From Longimicrobium sp. (GTDB lineage: Bacteria > Gemmatimonadota > Gemmatimonadetes > Longimicrobiales > Longimicrobiaceae), in NCBI GenBank assembly GCA_036389795.1, contig DASVWD010000140.1, positions 1 through 64,000 of the forward strand: a stretch of DNA of 64,000 nucleotides. The letters run 5' to 3'. Made by a program: the position numbers and the translations under genes. The notes beneath the pieces are model-generated. The model was given only the letters and a program-made list of their open reading frames with translations. It did not search any database and was not told the DNA's origin. How positions within the stretch are numbered: position 1 is the stretch's first letter; each line of letters starts with the position of its first letter. Positions 7,757 to 16,182 of this stretch are shown one piece after another.

Positions 7757-8074
7757 ATGGACACTGAGCCACTGAGCAAGCAGGTGATCGCCGAGCGGCT
7801 GGAGCAGGCCCGGGAGCAGATCCAGGCTCTCGGGGTGCGCCGCATCGCGCTCTTCGGCTCCTTCGCGCGAGGACAGGCCCACGCGGAGAGCGACGTCGAC
7901 CTGCTGGTCGAGTTCGATCCCGAGAAGAAGACGCTGGACAACTTCATGGCGCTCTCGTTCATGCTGGACGACCTGCTCCAGCGCCGCGCGGACGTGGTCA
8001 CCACGGAGGCGCTCAGCCCGTTCATCGGCCCCCACATCCTGCGCGAGGCGGAAGATGTCCTTCTCGCCGCTTGA
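7757..8074 (+). CDS. MNT-type minimal nucleotidyltransferase (antitoxin-like)
   Basis: A 105-residue protein with the nucleotidyltransferase signature ALFGSFARGQAHAESDVDLLVEF, split here as GSFARG followed by SDVDLLVE: the GSx10DxD pattern of minimal nucleotidyltransferases. Family members pair with HEPN RNases and inactivate them by adding AMP to a tyrosine. The downstream gene begins inside its 3' end exactly as in HEPN-MNT pairs, but only 12 HEPN-like codons survive before a repeat element. This is therefore an orphan antitoxin relic, probably still expressible. Confidence 0.85.
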   Translation: MDTEPLSKQVIAERLEQAREQIQALGVRRIALFGSFARGQAHAESDVDLLVEFDPEKKTLDNFMALSFMLDDLLQRRADVVTTEALSPFIGPHILREAEDVLLAA

Positions 8075-8108
8075 TTACCTGCGGCACATCCCCATGCTGT
8101 CATCCTGA
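8055..8108 (+). pseudogene. HEPN-domain toxin remnant, truncated by an R1 element
   Basis: An ATG overlapping the MNT gene opens a frame reading MSFSPLDYLRHI, the start expected of an MNT-associated HEPN protein (typically …DYLRHIL…). After Ile-12 the reading passes into the repeat element at 8097 and stops at TGA 8106-8108. No further HEPN sequence is found after the element, so the rest was deleted rather than merely interrupted. Confidence 0.6.
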
Positions 8109-8282
8109 GGAGCCGCCGCGCAGGACCATCGGCATGAGCGGATGCCGGGCGGCGACGAAGGATCTATAGGCGGCCCGTGAGCGAAATCCCGGCATTGTCG
8201 CGAGGCGGCCGTAGATCCTTCGGTCGCGTCCAACCATCTGCGCGGGAGCGAGTTGCGCGCGGACGCTCCCTCAGGATGACAG
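8097..8282. repeat. R1 inverted-repeat element
   Basis: 186 bases with ends CTGTCATCCTGAGG and CCTCAGGATGACAG and an inner pair GAAGGATCTATAGG / GTAGATCCTTCGG. It can fold as one long imperfect hairpin. It lies between the MNT/HEPN remnant and priA and replaces the body of the HEPN gene. Confidence 0.85.
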
Positions 8283-8312
8283 CAAGGGGCGTCCGCGACG
8301 GAGGATGATCGG

Positions 8313-8343
8313 CAGCCTGCCCGGCCATGCGCCGGGCAGGCTG
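8313..8343. terminator. 13-bp perfect hairpin upstream of priA
   Basis: CAGCCTGCCCGGC, loop CATGC, then the exact complement, followed by TCTTGCG. Terminator-like but without a proper T-tract. It separates the repeat element from priA; the stretch after it holds short CCCCTGTC repeats and no gene. Confidence 0.45.
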
Positions 8344-8406
8344 TCTTGCGCTCGCTGTTAGGTTGTCGCTGGCTGTCCCCTGTCCCCTATCCCCTGTACC
8401 CTGAAG

Positions 8407-10884
8407 TTGTACGTCGAAGTCGCGCTCCCGCTGCCGCTGCCGCGGACCTTCACCTACCGCGTCCCGCCCGGGATGGGCGCGCAGGCGAGGCCCGGCGCGC
8501 GCGTGCTGGTGCCGTTCGCCGGCCGCGAGCGCATCGGGTGGATCGACCGCGTGGCCCAGGCCGTGGAGGGCGCCGACCCGGAGAAGGTCAAGCCCGTGGT
8601 CGCCGTGCTCGACCAGCGGCCGAGCGTCACGCCGTCCATCCTCCGCCTCTGCCGCTGGATCGCCGACTACTACCTGGCGCCGCTGGGGATCGTCCTGCGC
8701 ACCGCGCTCCCCGCCGGGCTCACCGACTCGTCCACCGACTACGTGCTGCTGACCGGCGCCGCCGCCCCCGGGCGCGACCTCACCCAGCAGGAGGCGAAGC
8801 TGGTGGACTGGCTGCGGGTGAAGGAAGGGCCGCAGTCCGTCGTGCGGCTCCGCCGCGAGCTGGGCGACCGCGCCTGGTGGCCCACCATCCACCGGCTGGA
8901 GGAGCTGGGGATCGTGGCCGTGGAGACGGCGGGCCCTCGCGTCGAGGCGGCGGTGAAGAGGCACCGGGTGCTGCGCGTGCGCGAGCTGCCGAGCCTGATG
9001 CAGCGCGACGAGACCTTCGGGCGGGCGAAGCGGCAGCGCGAGGCGTTCGAGACCGTGGAGGCGATGGGCGGCCGCGCCGAGGTGGCGCACCTGGTCCAGC
9101 AGCTCGGCTTCTCGTACGCCATCGTCAACGCGCTGGTGGAGAAGGGCGTGGCCGAGATCGTGGAGGAGGAGGTCGCGCGCGACCCGTACGCGGGGGTGGA
9201 CCCGCGCGCCGCCCCCGCGCTCACCCCCACGCCCGCGCAGGCCGCCGTCATCCGCCGCCTGGTGGAGGCGACGCGGACGAAGCGGCCGGGCACCTTCCTC
9301 CTGCGCGGCGTCACCGGCTCGGGGAAGACGCTGGTCTACATCGAGCTGCTGCGCGAGGTGGTGGAGCGGCAGGGGAAGACCGCGATCGTGCTGGTCCCCG
9401 AGATCGCGCTCACGCCGCAGACGGTGGGGCGCTTCAAGGCCGTCTTCGGCGACCGCGTGGCCGTGCTGCACTCCGCGCTCTCCGACGGCGAGCGCTACGA
9501 CGAGTGGCGGTCCTTGCGCTCGGGCGAGAAGCGGATCGTGGTGGGCGCGCGCTCGGCGGTGTTCGCGCCGCTGGCGGACCTGGGCGCCATCGTGGTGGAC
9601 GAGGAGCACGAGGGCTCGTACAAGCAGGGCGAGGCGCCGCGCTACCACGCCCGCGAGGTGGCCGTGGTGCGCGCGCTGGTCGAGGGCGCCGTCTGCCTGC
9701 TCGGCTCGGCCACGCCGTCGCTGGAGAGCTGGCACAACGCGGAAACGGGGAAGTTCACGCTGCTGGAGCTTCCCGAGCGGGTGGGCGGCCAGCCGCTCCC
9801 GCCGATCCGGGTGATCGACCTGCGCGCCGAGCGCAAGCGCCAGCAGTCCACCAGCGGGCCGCTGCAGGAGCGCTCGCCGGTGATCCTCTCCGACCTGCTG
9901 GTGGACGCCGTGCGCGCGCGGATCGCCGCCCGCGAGCAGACCATCCTGCTGCTCAACCGCCGCGGCTACGCGCACTTCGTGCAGTGCCGCGAGTGCGGGC
10001 AGGTGTGGCACTGCCCCAACTGCAACGTGAGCCTCACCTTCCACCGCCGCCGCGCGCGCCTCACCTGCCACTACTGCCTGCACGAAGAGCCCGCGCCCCG
10101 CCACTGCTCGGCGTGCGGGTCCACGGACCTGTCGTTCAAGGGCGTGGGGACCGAGCAGGTGGAGCGCGCGGTGGGCGAGACCTTCCCGTCGGCCCGCATC
10201 GCGCGGATGGACGTGGACACCACCGGGGGGAAGTGGGCGCACCACGAGATCCTGGGGCGCGTGGAGCGCGGCGAGGTCGACATCCTGCTGGGGACGCAGA
10301 TGATCGCCAAGGGGCTCGACTTCCCCAACGTGACGCTGGTGGGGGTGATCAACGCCGACACCGGCATCCACCTCCCCGACTTCCGCGCCACCGAGCGCAC
10401 CTTCCAGCTGCTGACGCAGGTAGCCGGGCGCGCCGGCCGCGGGCCGAAGGGCGGCGAGGTGTTCATCCAGACGTCGCTGCCCACGCAGTACGCCGTCACC
10501 CACGCCACCGAGCACGACTACGTGGCCTTCGCCGAGCGCGAGCTGGCGGAGCGCCGCGAGCCCGCCTACCCGCCCTGGTCGCGCCTGGTGAACGTCGTGG
10601 TCAGCGGTCTGGAGGAGACGGCCACGCAGGAGGCGGCCGTCGCTGCGGCGGAGTGGGTGAAGGGGCTGCTGGAGGCGCGGCGCGTGAGCCAGGTGCAGCT
10701 GGTGGGCCCCGCCCCCGCGCCGATCGACCGCATCCGGGGGCGCTGGCGGTGGCACTTCCTGCTGCGCTCCACGAGCGCGAAGGTGCTGGGGAACGTCGCT
10801 CGCTACTTCTTCCTCAAGCACCGCGTCCCCAGCAAGGCCGACCTGCGCGTCGTCATCGACCGCGACCCGGTGCAGCTGCTGTGA
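8407..10884 (+). CDS. priA: Primosomal protein N' (replication restart helicase PriA)
   Basis: An 825-residue superfamily 2 helicase that reloads the replisome at stalled forks. The N-terminal 3'-DNA-binding domain begins YVEVALPLPLPRTFTYRVP. A winged helix follows, then the helicase core with Walker A GVTGSGKT (about 301-308), DEEH box in VVDEEHEGSYKQ (about 397-400) and the zinc-binding insert with four Cys pairs between about 526 and 570 (CRECG, CPNC, CHYC, CSAC). Motifs V and VI follow (TQMIAKGLDFPNV, QVAGRAGRG). Length is slightly above the usual 730-800. The start codon appears to be TTG, since no ATG or GTG lies ahead of the conserved N-terminus, which suggests modest translation. Confidence 0.96.
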   Translation: MYVEVALPLPLPRTFTYRVPPGMGAQARPGARVLVPFAGRERIGWIDRVAQAVEGADPEKVKPVVAVLDQRPSVTPSILRLCRWIADYYLAPLGIVLRTALPAGLTDSSTDYVLLTGAAAPGRDLTQQEAKLVDWLRVKEGPQSVVRLRRELGDRAWWPTIHRLEELGIVAVETAGPRVEAAVKRHRVLRVRELPSLMQRDETFGRAKRQREAFETVEAMGGRAEVAHLVQQLGFSYAIVNALVEKGVAEIVEEEVARDPYAGVDPRAAPALTPTPAQAAVIRRLVEATRTKRPGTFLLRGVTGSGKTLVYIELLREVVERQGKTAIVLVPEIALTPQTVGRFKAVFGDRVAVLHSALSDGERYDEWRSLRSGEKRIVVGARSAVFAPLADLGAIVVDEEHEGSYKQGEAPRYHAREVAVVRALVEGAVCLLGSATPSLESWHNAETGKFTLLELPERVGGQPLPPIRVIDLRAERKRQQSTSGPLQERSPVILSDLLVDAVRARIAAREQTILLLNRRGYAHFVQCRECGQVWHCPNCNVSLTFHRRRARLTCHYCLHEEPAPRHCSACGSTDLSFKGVGTEQVERAVGETFPSARIARMDVDTTGGKWAHHEILGRVERGEVDILLGTQMIAKGLDFPNVTLVGVINADTGIHLPDFRATERTFQLLTQVAGRAGRGPKGGEVFIQTSLPTQYAVTHATEHDYVAFAERELAERREPAYPPWSRLVNVVVSGLEETATQEAAVAAAEWVKGLLEARRVSQVQLVGPAPAPIDRIRGRWRWHFLLRSTSAKVLGNVARYFFLKHRVPSKADLRVVIDRDPVQLL

Positions 10885-10914
10885 GTCGTTCTCATCCCCC
10901 GACGACCCCAACGA

Positions 10915-11099
10915 TGTCATCCTGAGGGAGCCGCGGCGCAGAGTCACCGCCGTGCACAAAAGTCCGGCGGCGACCGAAGGATCTATGGGCTGCCTTGCCA
11001 GGGCGCAGACCCCGGTGCACGGCAGCCCATAGATCCTTCGGGAGCGTCCAAGCATCCGTCCAGACGCGGGTCACGTGCGGACGCTCCCTCTGGATGACA
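10915..11099. repeat. R1 inverted-repeat element
   Basis: 185 bases from TGTCATCCTGAGGGAGC to GCTCCCTCTGGATGACA with inner CCGAAGGATCTATGGGC and its partner CATAGATCCTTCGG. It fills the space between the convergent ends of priA and the M61 peptidase gene. Confidence 0.85.
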
Positions 11100-11114
11100 A
11101 TCGGGGGAATCGGT

Positions 11115-11151
11115 CCGTTGACTCCGTTGACTCCGTTTGACTCCGTGTGAG
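11115..11151. repeat. R2 nine-base repeat, single arm
   Basis: Three to four units of CCGTTGACT ending in CCGTGTGAGG, the right arm of the R2 hairpin family without its left arm. Confidence 0.6.
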
Positions 11152-11166
11152 GTCGTTGGTTGCTGT

Positions 11167-13014
11167 TCACCTGCCGCGGAGCCAGTCCTCGCGGACCGCC
11201 CGTTCGCGCTCGCCGGCGCCGGGGACTTCCTCGATGCGCACCACCGGCCGGTCGAAGCCGCTGACCGCCACCGCGGTGCGGAACGGCCCGCCCTCGCGCG
11301 CCACCTCGAAGCGCAGCGTGTCGCCGATCGCCGCGCGCGTCAGCGTTGCGCGGAGCTCGGGCCAGGTGCGCACCGCCGCGCCGTCGATCGACACCAGCCG
11401 GTCGCCGGTGTGCAGCCCGGCGCGGCCCCACGCGCTCGCCGGGTCGCCCACCACCAGGCTCAGCCCCTGGCCGCCGGGCAGCTCGCGGCCCCACATGCGC
11501 AGGTCCACCGCCGGCCGCCCCTCGCGGTTGAGCGCCGGCGCCCAGGCCACCCGCGTGCGCAGGCCGGCCAGGCGCAGGTACCGGTCGAAGTCGATCTCGC
11601 TCCCGCGGCGGACGTGCGCGTCGAAGAAGGGGGTCACGTCGCAGCCGCACACGTCCTCCACCGCCTGCTCGACGCCCTGCCCGTTGAAGCCGCGCTCGCC
11701 CGAGAAGCGCTCCAGCATCAGGCGCATCACGTCGTCCATCGAGCGCCGTCCGCCGGTCTCGCTGCGGATCACGAGGTCCAGCATGGCGCCGATCAGCTCG
11801 CCCTGCAGGTGCGCGCTCGCCGTGTAGTCGCCCAGCGCCCCCGGCGGCGCGTTGTAGGCCACGCGGCTCACCTGCTCGGCCGAGAAGCGCGCGTTGCCGG
11901 GGCTGGAGAGGTACCGCGCGATCAGCCCCTCCAGGTGGGCCGCGCGGGTCGAGTCGCTCACCGGCAGCCCCGCGCGGCGCAGGAGGAGGTCGGCGTAGAA
12001 AAGGGTGAGCCCCTCGCTGAACCAGAGCCCCGCCACCGGCCGCTGGGTGCGGTAGTCCACCGGGCCGTACTCCTCCGGGCGGATCCGCATCAGGTTCCAG
12101 GTGTGGATGAACTCGTGCGCCGTCTCTTCCAGCCCCGCCGCGGCGTCCCGGGCCAGCCGCGCGCTGGGGGCGCCGAGCGTCACCGAGTTCGGGTGCTCCA
12201 GCCCTCCGTAGGCGCTGTCCTGGAAGAGGAAGGCGTACTCGCGGTACGGCGCGCGGCCGAAGAGCTCCACCGCCTGGCGGACCAGCCGCTCGACCTGTCC
12301 CGCGAACGCCGCCGTGTCGAAGGGCGCGGCGCCGGGCGCGGGCCAGTAGACCACGCGGTGCGGCACGCCGTCCACGGCGAAGCCCCAGCTCCGCAGCCGC
12401 CCCGCCAGCACCGGCGACTCCACCAGCACCTCCACGCTGGGCGCGAAGAAGGTGCGCGGGTCCGACGTCGGCGCCAGGCCGGTCGCGATCTCCCAGCCTG
12501 GCGGAAGCTCCAGCCGCACGTGCGACGGGGCCAGGTTGGCCCCCAGCACGTACATGAACGAGTGCGGCCCGCCCACCAGCCCGCCCGTGGGGGAGAGGAA
12601 CGGGCGCCACGCCGCGCGCTCGCCGGGCTGGCTCTCGGGGAGCCGGATGCGGTAGCGCACCACCGCCCGGCCTCCCGGCGCCGCGATCCGCCACACCGCG
12701 CTGTCCAGCCGTGTCACGGCGGAGGGCGGGGCACCCTCGACGCGCAGCCCCTCGACGTAGCGCCAGAAGCGGTCGTCGTACTCCGGGTGCGCCGCCATGG
12801 CCAGGCGCACCGTGTCGGGGACGTTGCGCAGCCGCATCTCCACCTCGAACCCCGAGAGGTCGGCCTCGTCCACGCGCAGCACGTACGACACCACCGGCTG
12901 CGAGCGGGCGTAGCGGACCTCGATGGCGTCCACGTGGTGGCGGAGCGGGTGCTGGGCGAGCGCCGCGGCGGGCAGCGCGGCCAGGGCGAGCGCGAAGGCG
13001 AGGGGTCTCGGCAT
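11167..13014 (-). CDS. M61 family (glycyl aminopeptidase-like) peptidase with PDZ domain
   Basis: A 615-residue secreted zinc peptidase. The signal peptide is MPRPLAFALALAALPAAALA. It has an N-terminal beta domain, a catalytic domain with AHEFIHTWN at about 296-304 (HExxH plus the family's T/W-N tail) and a C-terminal PDZ domain at about 505-590 (GRAGLHTGDRLVSIDGAAV). M61 enzymes cleave N-terminal glycine or alanine and are thermolysin-like. The start is set at the Met that begins the signal peptide; upstream in-frame sequence has no coding character. It is convergent with priA across an R1 element and looks monocistronic. Confidence 0.88.
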   Translation of the reverse strand: MPRPLAFALALAALPAAALAQHPLRHHVDAIEVRYARSQPVVSYVLRVDEADLSGFEVEMRLRNVPDTVRLAMAAHPEYDDRFWRYVEGLRVEGAPPSAVTRLDSAVWRIAAPGGRAVVRYRIRLPESQPGERAAWRPFLSPTGGLVGGPHSFMYVLGANLAPSHVRLELPPGWEIATGLAPTSDPRTFFAPSVEVLVESPVLAGRLRSWGFAVDGVPHRVVYWPAPGAAPFDTAAFAGQVERLVRQAVELFGRAPYREYAFLFQDSAYGGLEHPNSVTLGAPSARLARDAAAGLEETAHEFIHTWNLMRIRPEEYGPVDYRTQRPVAGLWFSEGLTLFYADLLLRRAGLPVSDSTRAAHLEGLIARYLSSPGNARFSAEQVSRVAYNAPPGALGDYTASAHLQGELIGAMLDLVIRSETGGRRSMDDVMRLMLERFSGERGFNGQGVEQAVEDVCGCDVTPFFDAHVRRGSEIDFDRYLRLAGLRTRVAWAPALNREGRPAVDLRMWGRELPGGQGLSLVVGDPASAWGRAGLHTGDRLVSIDGAAVRTWPELRATLTRAAIGDTLRFEVAREGGPFRTAVAVSGFDRPVVRIEEVPGAGERERAVREDWLRGR

Positions 13015-13260
13015 GAACGGCTCCGGAGCGAAACGGTGGGCGGGAAGTCGGAACATGCCCTTCGAGGGGCGCCTTAGGATGGCGCCGCCGCGCGTGGGGT
13101 TGGAAACCGTGCTTTGAGGCGAGCGGGATGATGCTCGTCGGGCTTTATACAGAAGTTTTTGAGACGAGCAGGGGGGATCGTTTCGTAGATGGGAGCGCGG
13201 TGCGACAGCCTGCCGGGCGGCAAGCTGTCTCATCCGTCCGCCATGACGTGGCTCGGGCGC

Positions 13261-13500
13261 CTAACGGGAGTGCGCCGCGTCTGGTGCAGCGTGGCCGTGC
13301 GGAAAGAGCTTGCGCGCCAGCTCCTGGAGCCTGGATTCCCGCTCATCCACGGCATGCGCGGCTTCCGGCGAAGCCGGCAGGTCGGGGTCCACGGTGAAGC
13401 GCTCGGAGAGCAGCCGCTCGTATTCCTCGATGTCCTCCGGAGCCGCCTGCAGGCTCTCCTCCAGGATCCTGGCCTTGGTCTCGGGCTTCAGGGGCTCCAT
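13261..13500 (-). CDS. Small hypothetical protein, 79 aa
   Basis: A helical, charged 79-residue protein beginning MEPLKPETKARILEESL and containing DIEEYERLLSERFTVDPD. No membrane segment, signal peptide or recognisable domain. AGAGGTG lies just before the chosen ATG; a GTG two codons upstream is an alternative. Composition (Glu, Leu, Arg) and a regular hydrophobic pattern indicate a folded helical protein, perhaps a short adaptor or subunit of a larger complex. Neighbours give no clue to its role. Confidence 0.6.
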   Translation of the reverse strand: MEPLKPETKARILEESLQAAPEDIEEYERLLSERFTVDPDLPASPEAAHAVDERESRLQELARKLFPHGHAAPDAAHSR

Positions 13501-13642
13501 GTTCACCTCTTTGGCGTAGGCGCGCGGATCCAGCAGGAAACTACTGGTGATTCAGTCGAGCTGACAGCCCTCTGATAACCTCTCTACCACCAGAAGCGCT
13601 TTGCCCAAACGAGAATCTTGACACAACATCTTGTTGCAGAGC

Positions 13643-13672
13643 TTGACCGGGCACGGCAGATTTAGCTAACAT
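13643..13672 (+). promoter_or_regulatory. Possible sigma-70 promoter for the HNH gene
   Basis: TTGACC, an 18-base spacer, then TAACAT in a locally AT-richer region about 170 bases before the HNH start. A second TTGACA lies at 13618 without a matching -10 box. Confidence 0.35.
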
Positions 13673-13842
13673 TCATGCGGAAACTCAGGTTTTGCGCATA
13701 CCGCCCACTTCCGCTCTCCCGTAGCGTCCGTGTGGCAGGCCCGCCCGGTGCGAGCCGGTGCGCACGATCCTTGATCCAGCGAACCTCCAACCGGCGGCAG
13801 AGGCAGAAAGGGACCAACCCTCGTCCGAGAGGTGCATCCGTT

Positions 13843-14472
13843 ATGGGGTGTCTGGCACTCAACGCGTCTTTCGAACCGCTGACCATCCTTCCGATCGAGC
13901 GGGCCCTCCGGCTCGTGATCGACCGGAAGGCGGAGGTGCTGGAGGCCGACGACGCCCGCATCTTCCGGTCCGAGCGGGAGAAGATCGCCGCGCCGCTGGT
14001 CATCCGGCTCAAGAAGTTCATCCACGTGCCGCGGCGCTTCCGCCGGCAGGTGACCAACACCTTCCTCTTCGCGCGCGACGGGTACCGCTGCCAGTACTGC
14101 GGGCGCCACCGCAACGCGCTGCGCGGCCGCGAGTTCCTCACCCGCGACCACGTGCTGCCCATGTCGCGCGGCGGCGACAACTCGTGGGAGAACGTGGTCA
14201 CGGCCTGCTCGCCGTGCAACAACCGCAAGGCCAGCCACCTCCCCGAAGAGTGCGGGATGCACCTGGTCAAGGCCCCCCACGAGCCCAACTACGTGGAGCT
14301 GGTGTGGGCGGTGCGCCGCGTGACCGACGTGCAGGCCAAGTACATCGCCATGTTCTACGGCGAGGAGATCCTGGAGGCGCTGCGCAAGCACGCGCACGAG
14401 GGCGAGCACCGGGAGCACCACCACGACGGCCATCACCACGAAGGGGAACGCCCCCTTCACCTCGTGAGCTGA
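13843..14472 (+). CDS. HNH endonuclease family protein with His-rich tail
   Basis: A 209-residue protein. It starts MGCLALNASFEPL, the common N-terminus of the standalone HNH family. The HNH domain contains YRCQYCGRH (about 82-90), TRDHVLPMSRGG (about 99-110) and CSPCNNRKASH (about 121-131): two CxxC zinc pairs and the catalytic His in DHV. Such proteins are presumed metal-dependent nucleases, and their cellular role is unsettled. The last 30 residues are very His/Glu/Gly-rich (HHHDGHHHEGE), possibly metal-binding and not a general family feature as far as I know. It is followed by a strong terminator. Confidence 0.85.
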   Translation: MGCLALNASFEPLTILPIERALRLVIDRKAEVLEADDARIFRSEREKIAAPLVIRLKKFIHVPRRFRRQVTNTFLFARDGYRCQYCGRHRNALRGREFLTRDHVLPMSRGGDNSWENVVTACSPCNNRKASHLPEECGMHLVKAPHEPNYVELVWAVRRVTDVQAKYIAMFYGEEILEALRKHAHEGEHREHHHDGHHHEGERPLHLVS

Positions 14473-14531
14473 CCGGCGGGTCGTCCCATCCAGCGGCGGC
14501 CCGCCTTCTCGTTCCAGGCCGTCCGCGAATC

Positions 14532-14568
14532 GAAGCCCCTCGCCCGAGCCGTTCGGGCGAGGGGCTTC
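14532..14568. terminator. Strong hairpin after the HNH gene
   Basis: GAAGCCCCTCGCCCGA, loop GCCGT, exact 16-base complement ending GGGGCTTC. The stem begins 60 bases after the HNH stop codon. Flanking bases could serve either strand. Confidence 0.7.
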
Positions 14569-14809
14569 TGCGTATCGCGAGCGCTCGGCCGCGAGTGCCT
14601 GAGGACACCCGCTGGAACCACGGAAAGCCTCGCAAACCCCGCGAAGCTTCAACCGCACAACCCCATTTCGCTCCGCGCCTGGTGTCGTCGCGCGAAGCGC
14701 CGAGGTCCCTCCCCCAGGTTGTTTTGGGGGAGGGACAGGCGCCTCAGGCGCCAGGGAGAGGGCCCCGCGCCGGAGTCCGCCGAAGGGTACGAGCCTCCGC
14801 CCGTCCCCC
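14569..14809. other. Intergenic stretch with repeat fragments
   Basis: No gene seen. It contains the hairpin CCTCCCCC-AGGTTGTTTT-GGGGGAGG at 14708-14733 and the short palindrome GGCGCCTCAGGCGCC at 14739-14753, similar in style to R4. It lies between convergent genes. Confidence 0.4.
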
Positions 14810-15343
14810 TCACGTCCCCGCCGTGTTCGCGCCGCGGGCGGGGAGCGCCTTGCGCAGGTCGGCCACGTAGCCGTCGATGGTGCGGTGGTGGCCCATCACG
14901 TAGCGCGAGACGAAGCGGAAGACGGGGCTGTAGACCTCGCCGTCCTCGATGATGGTGAGTCGCGTGCCGCTCCCGGCCGGCTCCAGCACGTACGACCACG
15001 TCCCGCCGAAGTCCTCGCCCCCCGTCACCCGCGCCACCAGCCGCCGGGGCGGCGCCGACTGGATCACCGTGAACGCCATCGGCCCGAAGCTCCCCTCCTC
15101 ACGCCACCCGTTCCACGCCCCGCCGCTGCGCAGCGTGCTGGCCGCCCTCACGCCGCTGCGCCACTCGGTGAAGCGCTCGGGCGTGGCGATCAGCGCCCAC
15201 ACCGCCTCGGGCGGCGCGTCGAGCCGTACCGTGCGCTGGGCCGTGTGCTCCACCGGCAGCCGCGCGCCCTCGGCCACCACCCAGCCCGCGGCGACCGCCA
15301 GCACCACTCCCGCGACCAGGAGCCGTTTCGTCCCGATCTTCAT
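14810..15343 (-). CDS. SRPBCC (polyketide-cyclase/START-like) protein, membrane-anchored
   Basis: A 177-residue protein. Residues about 5-27 form one membrane segment (LLVAGVVLAVAAGWVVA), then an SRPBCC ligand-binding fold with the typical RTVRLDAPPEAVWALIATPE start and FTEWRSGVRAA. The last helix (TIDGYVADLRKAL) closes the cavity. Such domains bind hydrophobic ligands; substrate unknown. GGGGAGGCGCG before the ATG is a strong ribosome binding site. It is divergent from the DinB gene. Confidence 0.8.
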   Translation of the reverse strand: MKIGTKRLLVAGVVLAVAAGWVVAEGARLPVEHTAQRTVRLDAPPEAVWALIATPERFTEWRSGVRAASTLRSGGAWNGWREEGSFGPMAFTVIQSAPPRRLVARVTGGEDFGGTWSYVLEPAGSGTRLTIIEDGEVYSPVFRFVSRYVMGHHRTIDGYVADLRKALPARGANTAGT

Positions 15344-15426
15344 CACGCGCCTCCCCGTGTGGTGGATGTGAACCCCTTCCCCCACAGCCGCCCCGCTCCC
15401 AAGAGCGACGGTAATCACGGGACGCA

Positions 15427-15458
15427 GATTGTCCAAGGAAACAATTGTAGTCCAAGGC
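15427..15458. promoter_or_regulatory. Possible operator between divergent genes
   Basis: Two direct copies of GTCCAAGG, 19 bases apart (15431 and 15450), overlap a palindrome ATTGT…ACAAT and CAATTG. This AT-richer patch in a divergent intergenic region is where a regulator could bind. No factor can be named. Confidence 0.3.
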
Positions 15459-15556
15459 GCGGCGCGGCGATTTGCATTGCGTCCGGGCCGTGCGGTACAT
15501 TCGCGCGTTCCCCCGCCGCGGCACTTCCAGAGGCAACGGCCAGTCAGGAGAGTCCC

Positions 15557-16033
15557 ATGCAGGCGGACGAGCTGGCGGAGCAGGTGGTCGACACCTGGCG
15601 CATCCACCACCGCATCAACCTCTACCTCCTGGACGCCGTCCCCGACGAGGCGCTGGGCGACGTGGCGCCGAGCAAGGGGCGCAGCGTGGGCGAGGTGTTC
15701 GCGCACGTGCACAACGTACGGCTGATGTGGCTGAAGGAGGCCGGGCCGGACCTGCTGGAGGGGCTGGAGAAGGTGGAGAAGGACGCCGCGCTCGACCGGG
15801 CGGGCCTGCGCCGGGCGCTGGAGGCGTCGGCCGGCGCCGTCGAGCGGCTGCTGGAGCGCGCGCTGGAGGCGGGGCGGGTGAAGGGGTTCAAGCCGCACCC
15901 GCTGGCCTTCCTGGGCTACCTGGTCTCCCACGAGTCGCACCACCGCGGCCAGGTCGCCGTCGCGCTCAAGGCGAACGGGCACCCGCTGGACAGGAAGACG
16001 GCGTACGGCCTCTGGGAGTGGGGCGTGCGCTGA
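15557..16033 (+). CDS. DinB-family protein
   Basis: A 158-residue four-helix-bundle protein of the DinB/YfiT superfamily. It begins MQADELAEQVVDTWRIHHR; the conserved first His lies in AHVHNVR (about 54-60) and the characteristic metal-site HESHHRGQV at about 124-132. These proteins bind a divalent metal with three His; several are thiol-dependent S-transferases and many are of unknown function. AGGAGAGTCCC precedes the ATG. It is divergently placed from the SRPBCC gene. Confidence 0.85.
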   Translation: MQADELAEQVVDTWRIHHRINLYLLDAVPDEALGDVAPSKGRSVGEVFAHVHNVRLMWLKEAGPDLLEGLEKVEKDAALDRAGLRRALEASAGAVERLLERALEAGRVKGFKPHPLAFLGYLVSHESHHRGQVAVALKANGHPLDRKTAYGLWEWGVR

Positions 16034-16035
16034 CT

Positions 16036-16079
16036 GCCAGTGCGTGAGTGCGGAAGTGCGTGAGTGCGTTGGTGACGTG
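16036..16079. repeat. R3-type repeat (AGTGCGTG)
   Basis: About five units of AGTGCGTG or AGTGCGGA directly after the DinB stop codon, reverse orientation of the GCACTTTC type. Confidence 0.6.
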
Positions 16080-16182
16080 ACTCGGATCGGTCCGTGAACG
16101 CACACCTCCGTTTGCGCCCGCCCACGCCGCCGTCGTACCTTCGCCGGGTCCTCCGTCCCCATCTCCTGAGCTCCGAGCGCCG

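Noticed and set aside
7757-8108. Functional HEPN-MNT toxin-antitoxin pair
   Set aside because: The HEPN frame stops after 17 codons, with only the first 12 HEPN-like; no remaining HEPN sequence follows the repeat.
8164-11055. Very long open frame on the minus strand opposite priA
   Set aside because: It is an artefact of high third-position GC. The translation is low-complexity His/Leu/Arg/Gly-rich, while the plus strand is an unmistakable priA.
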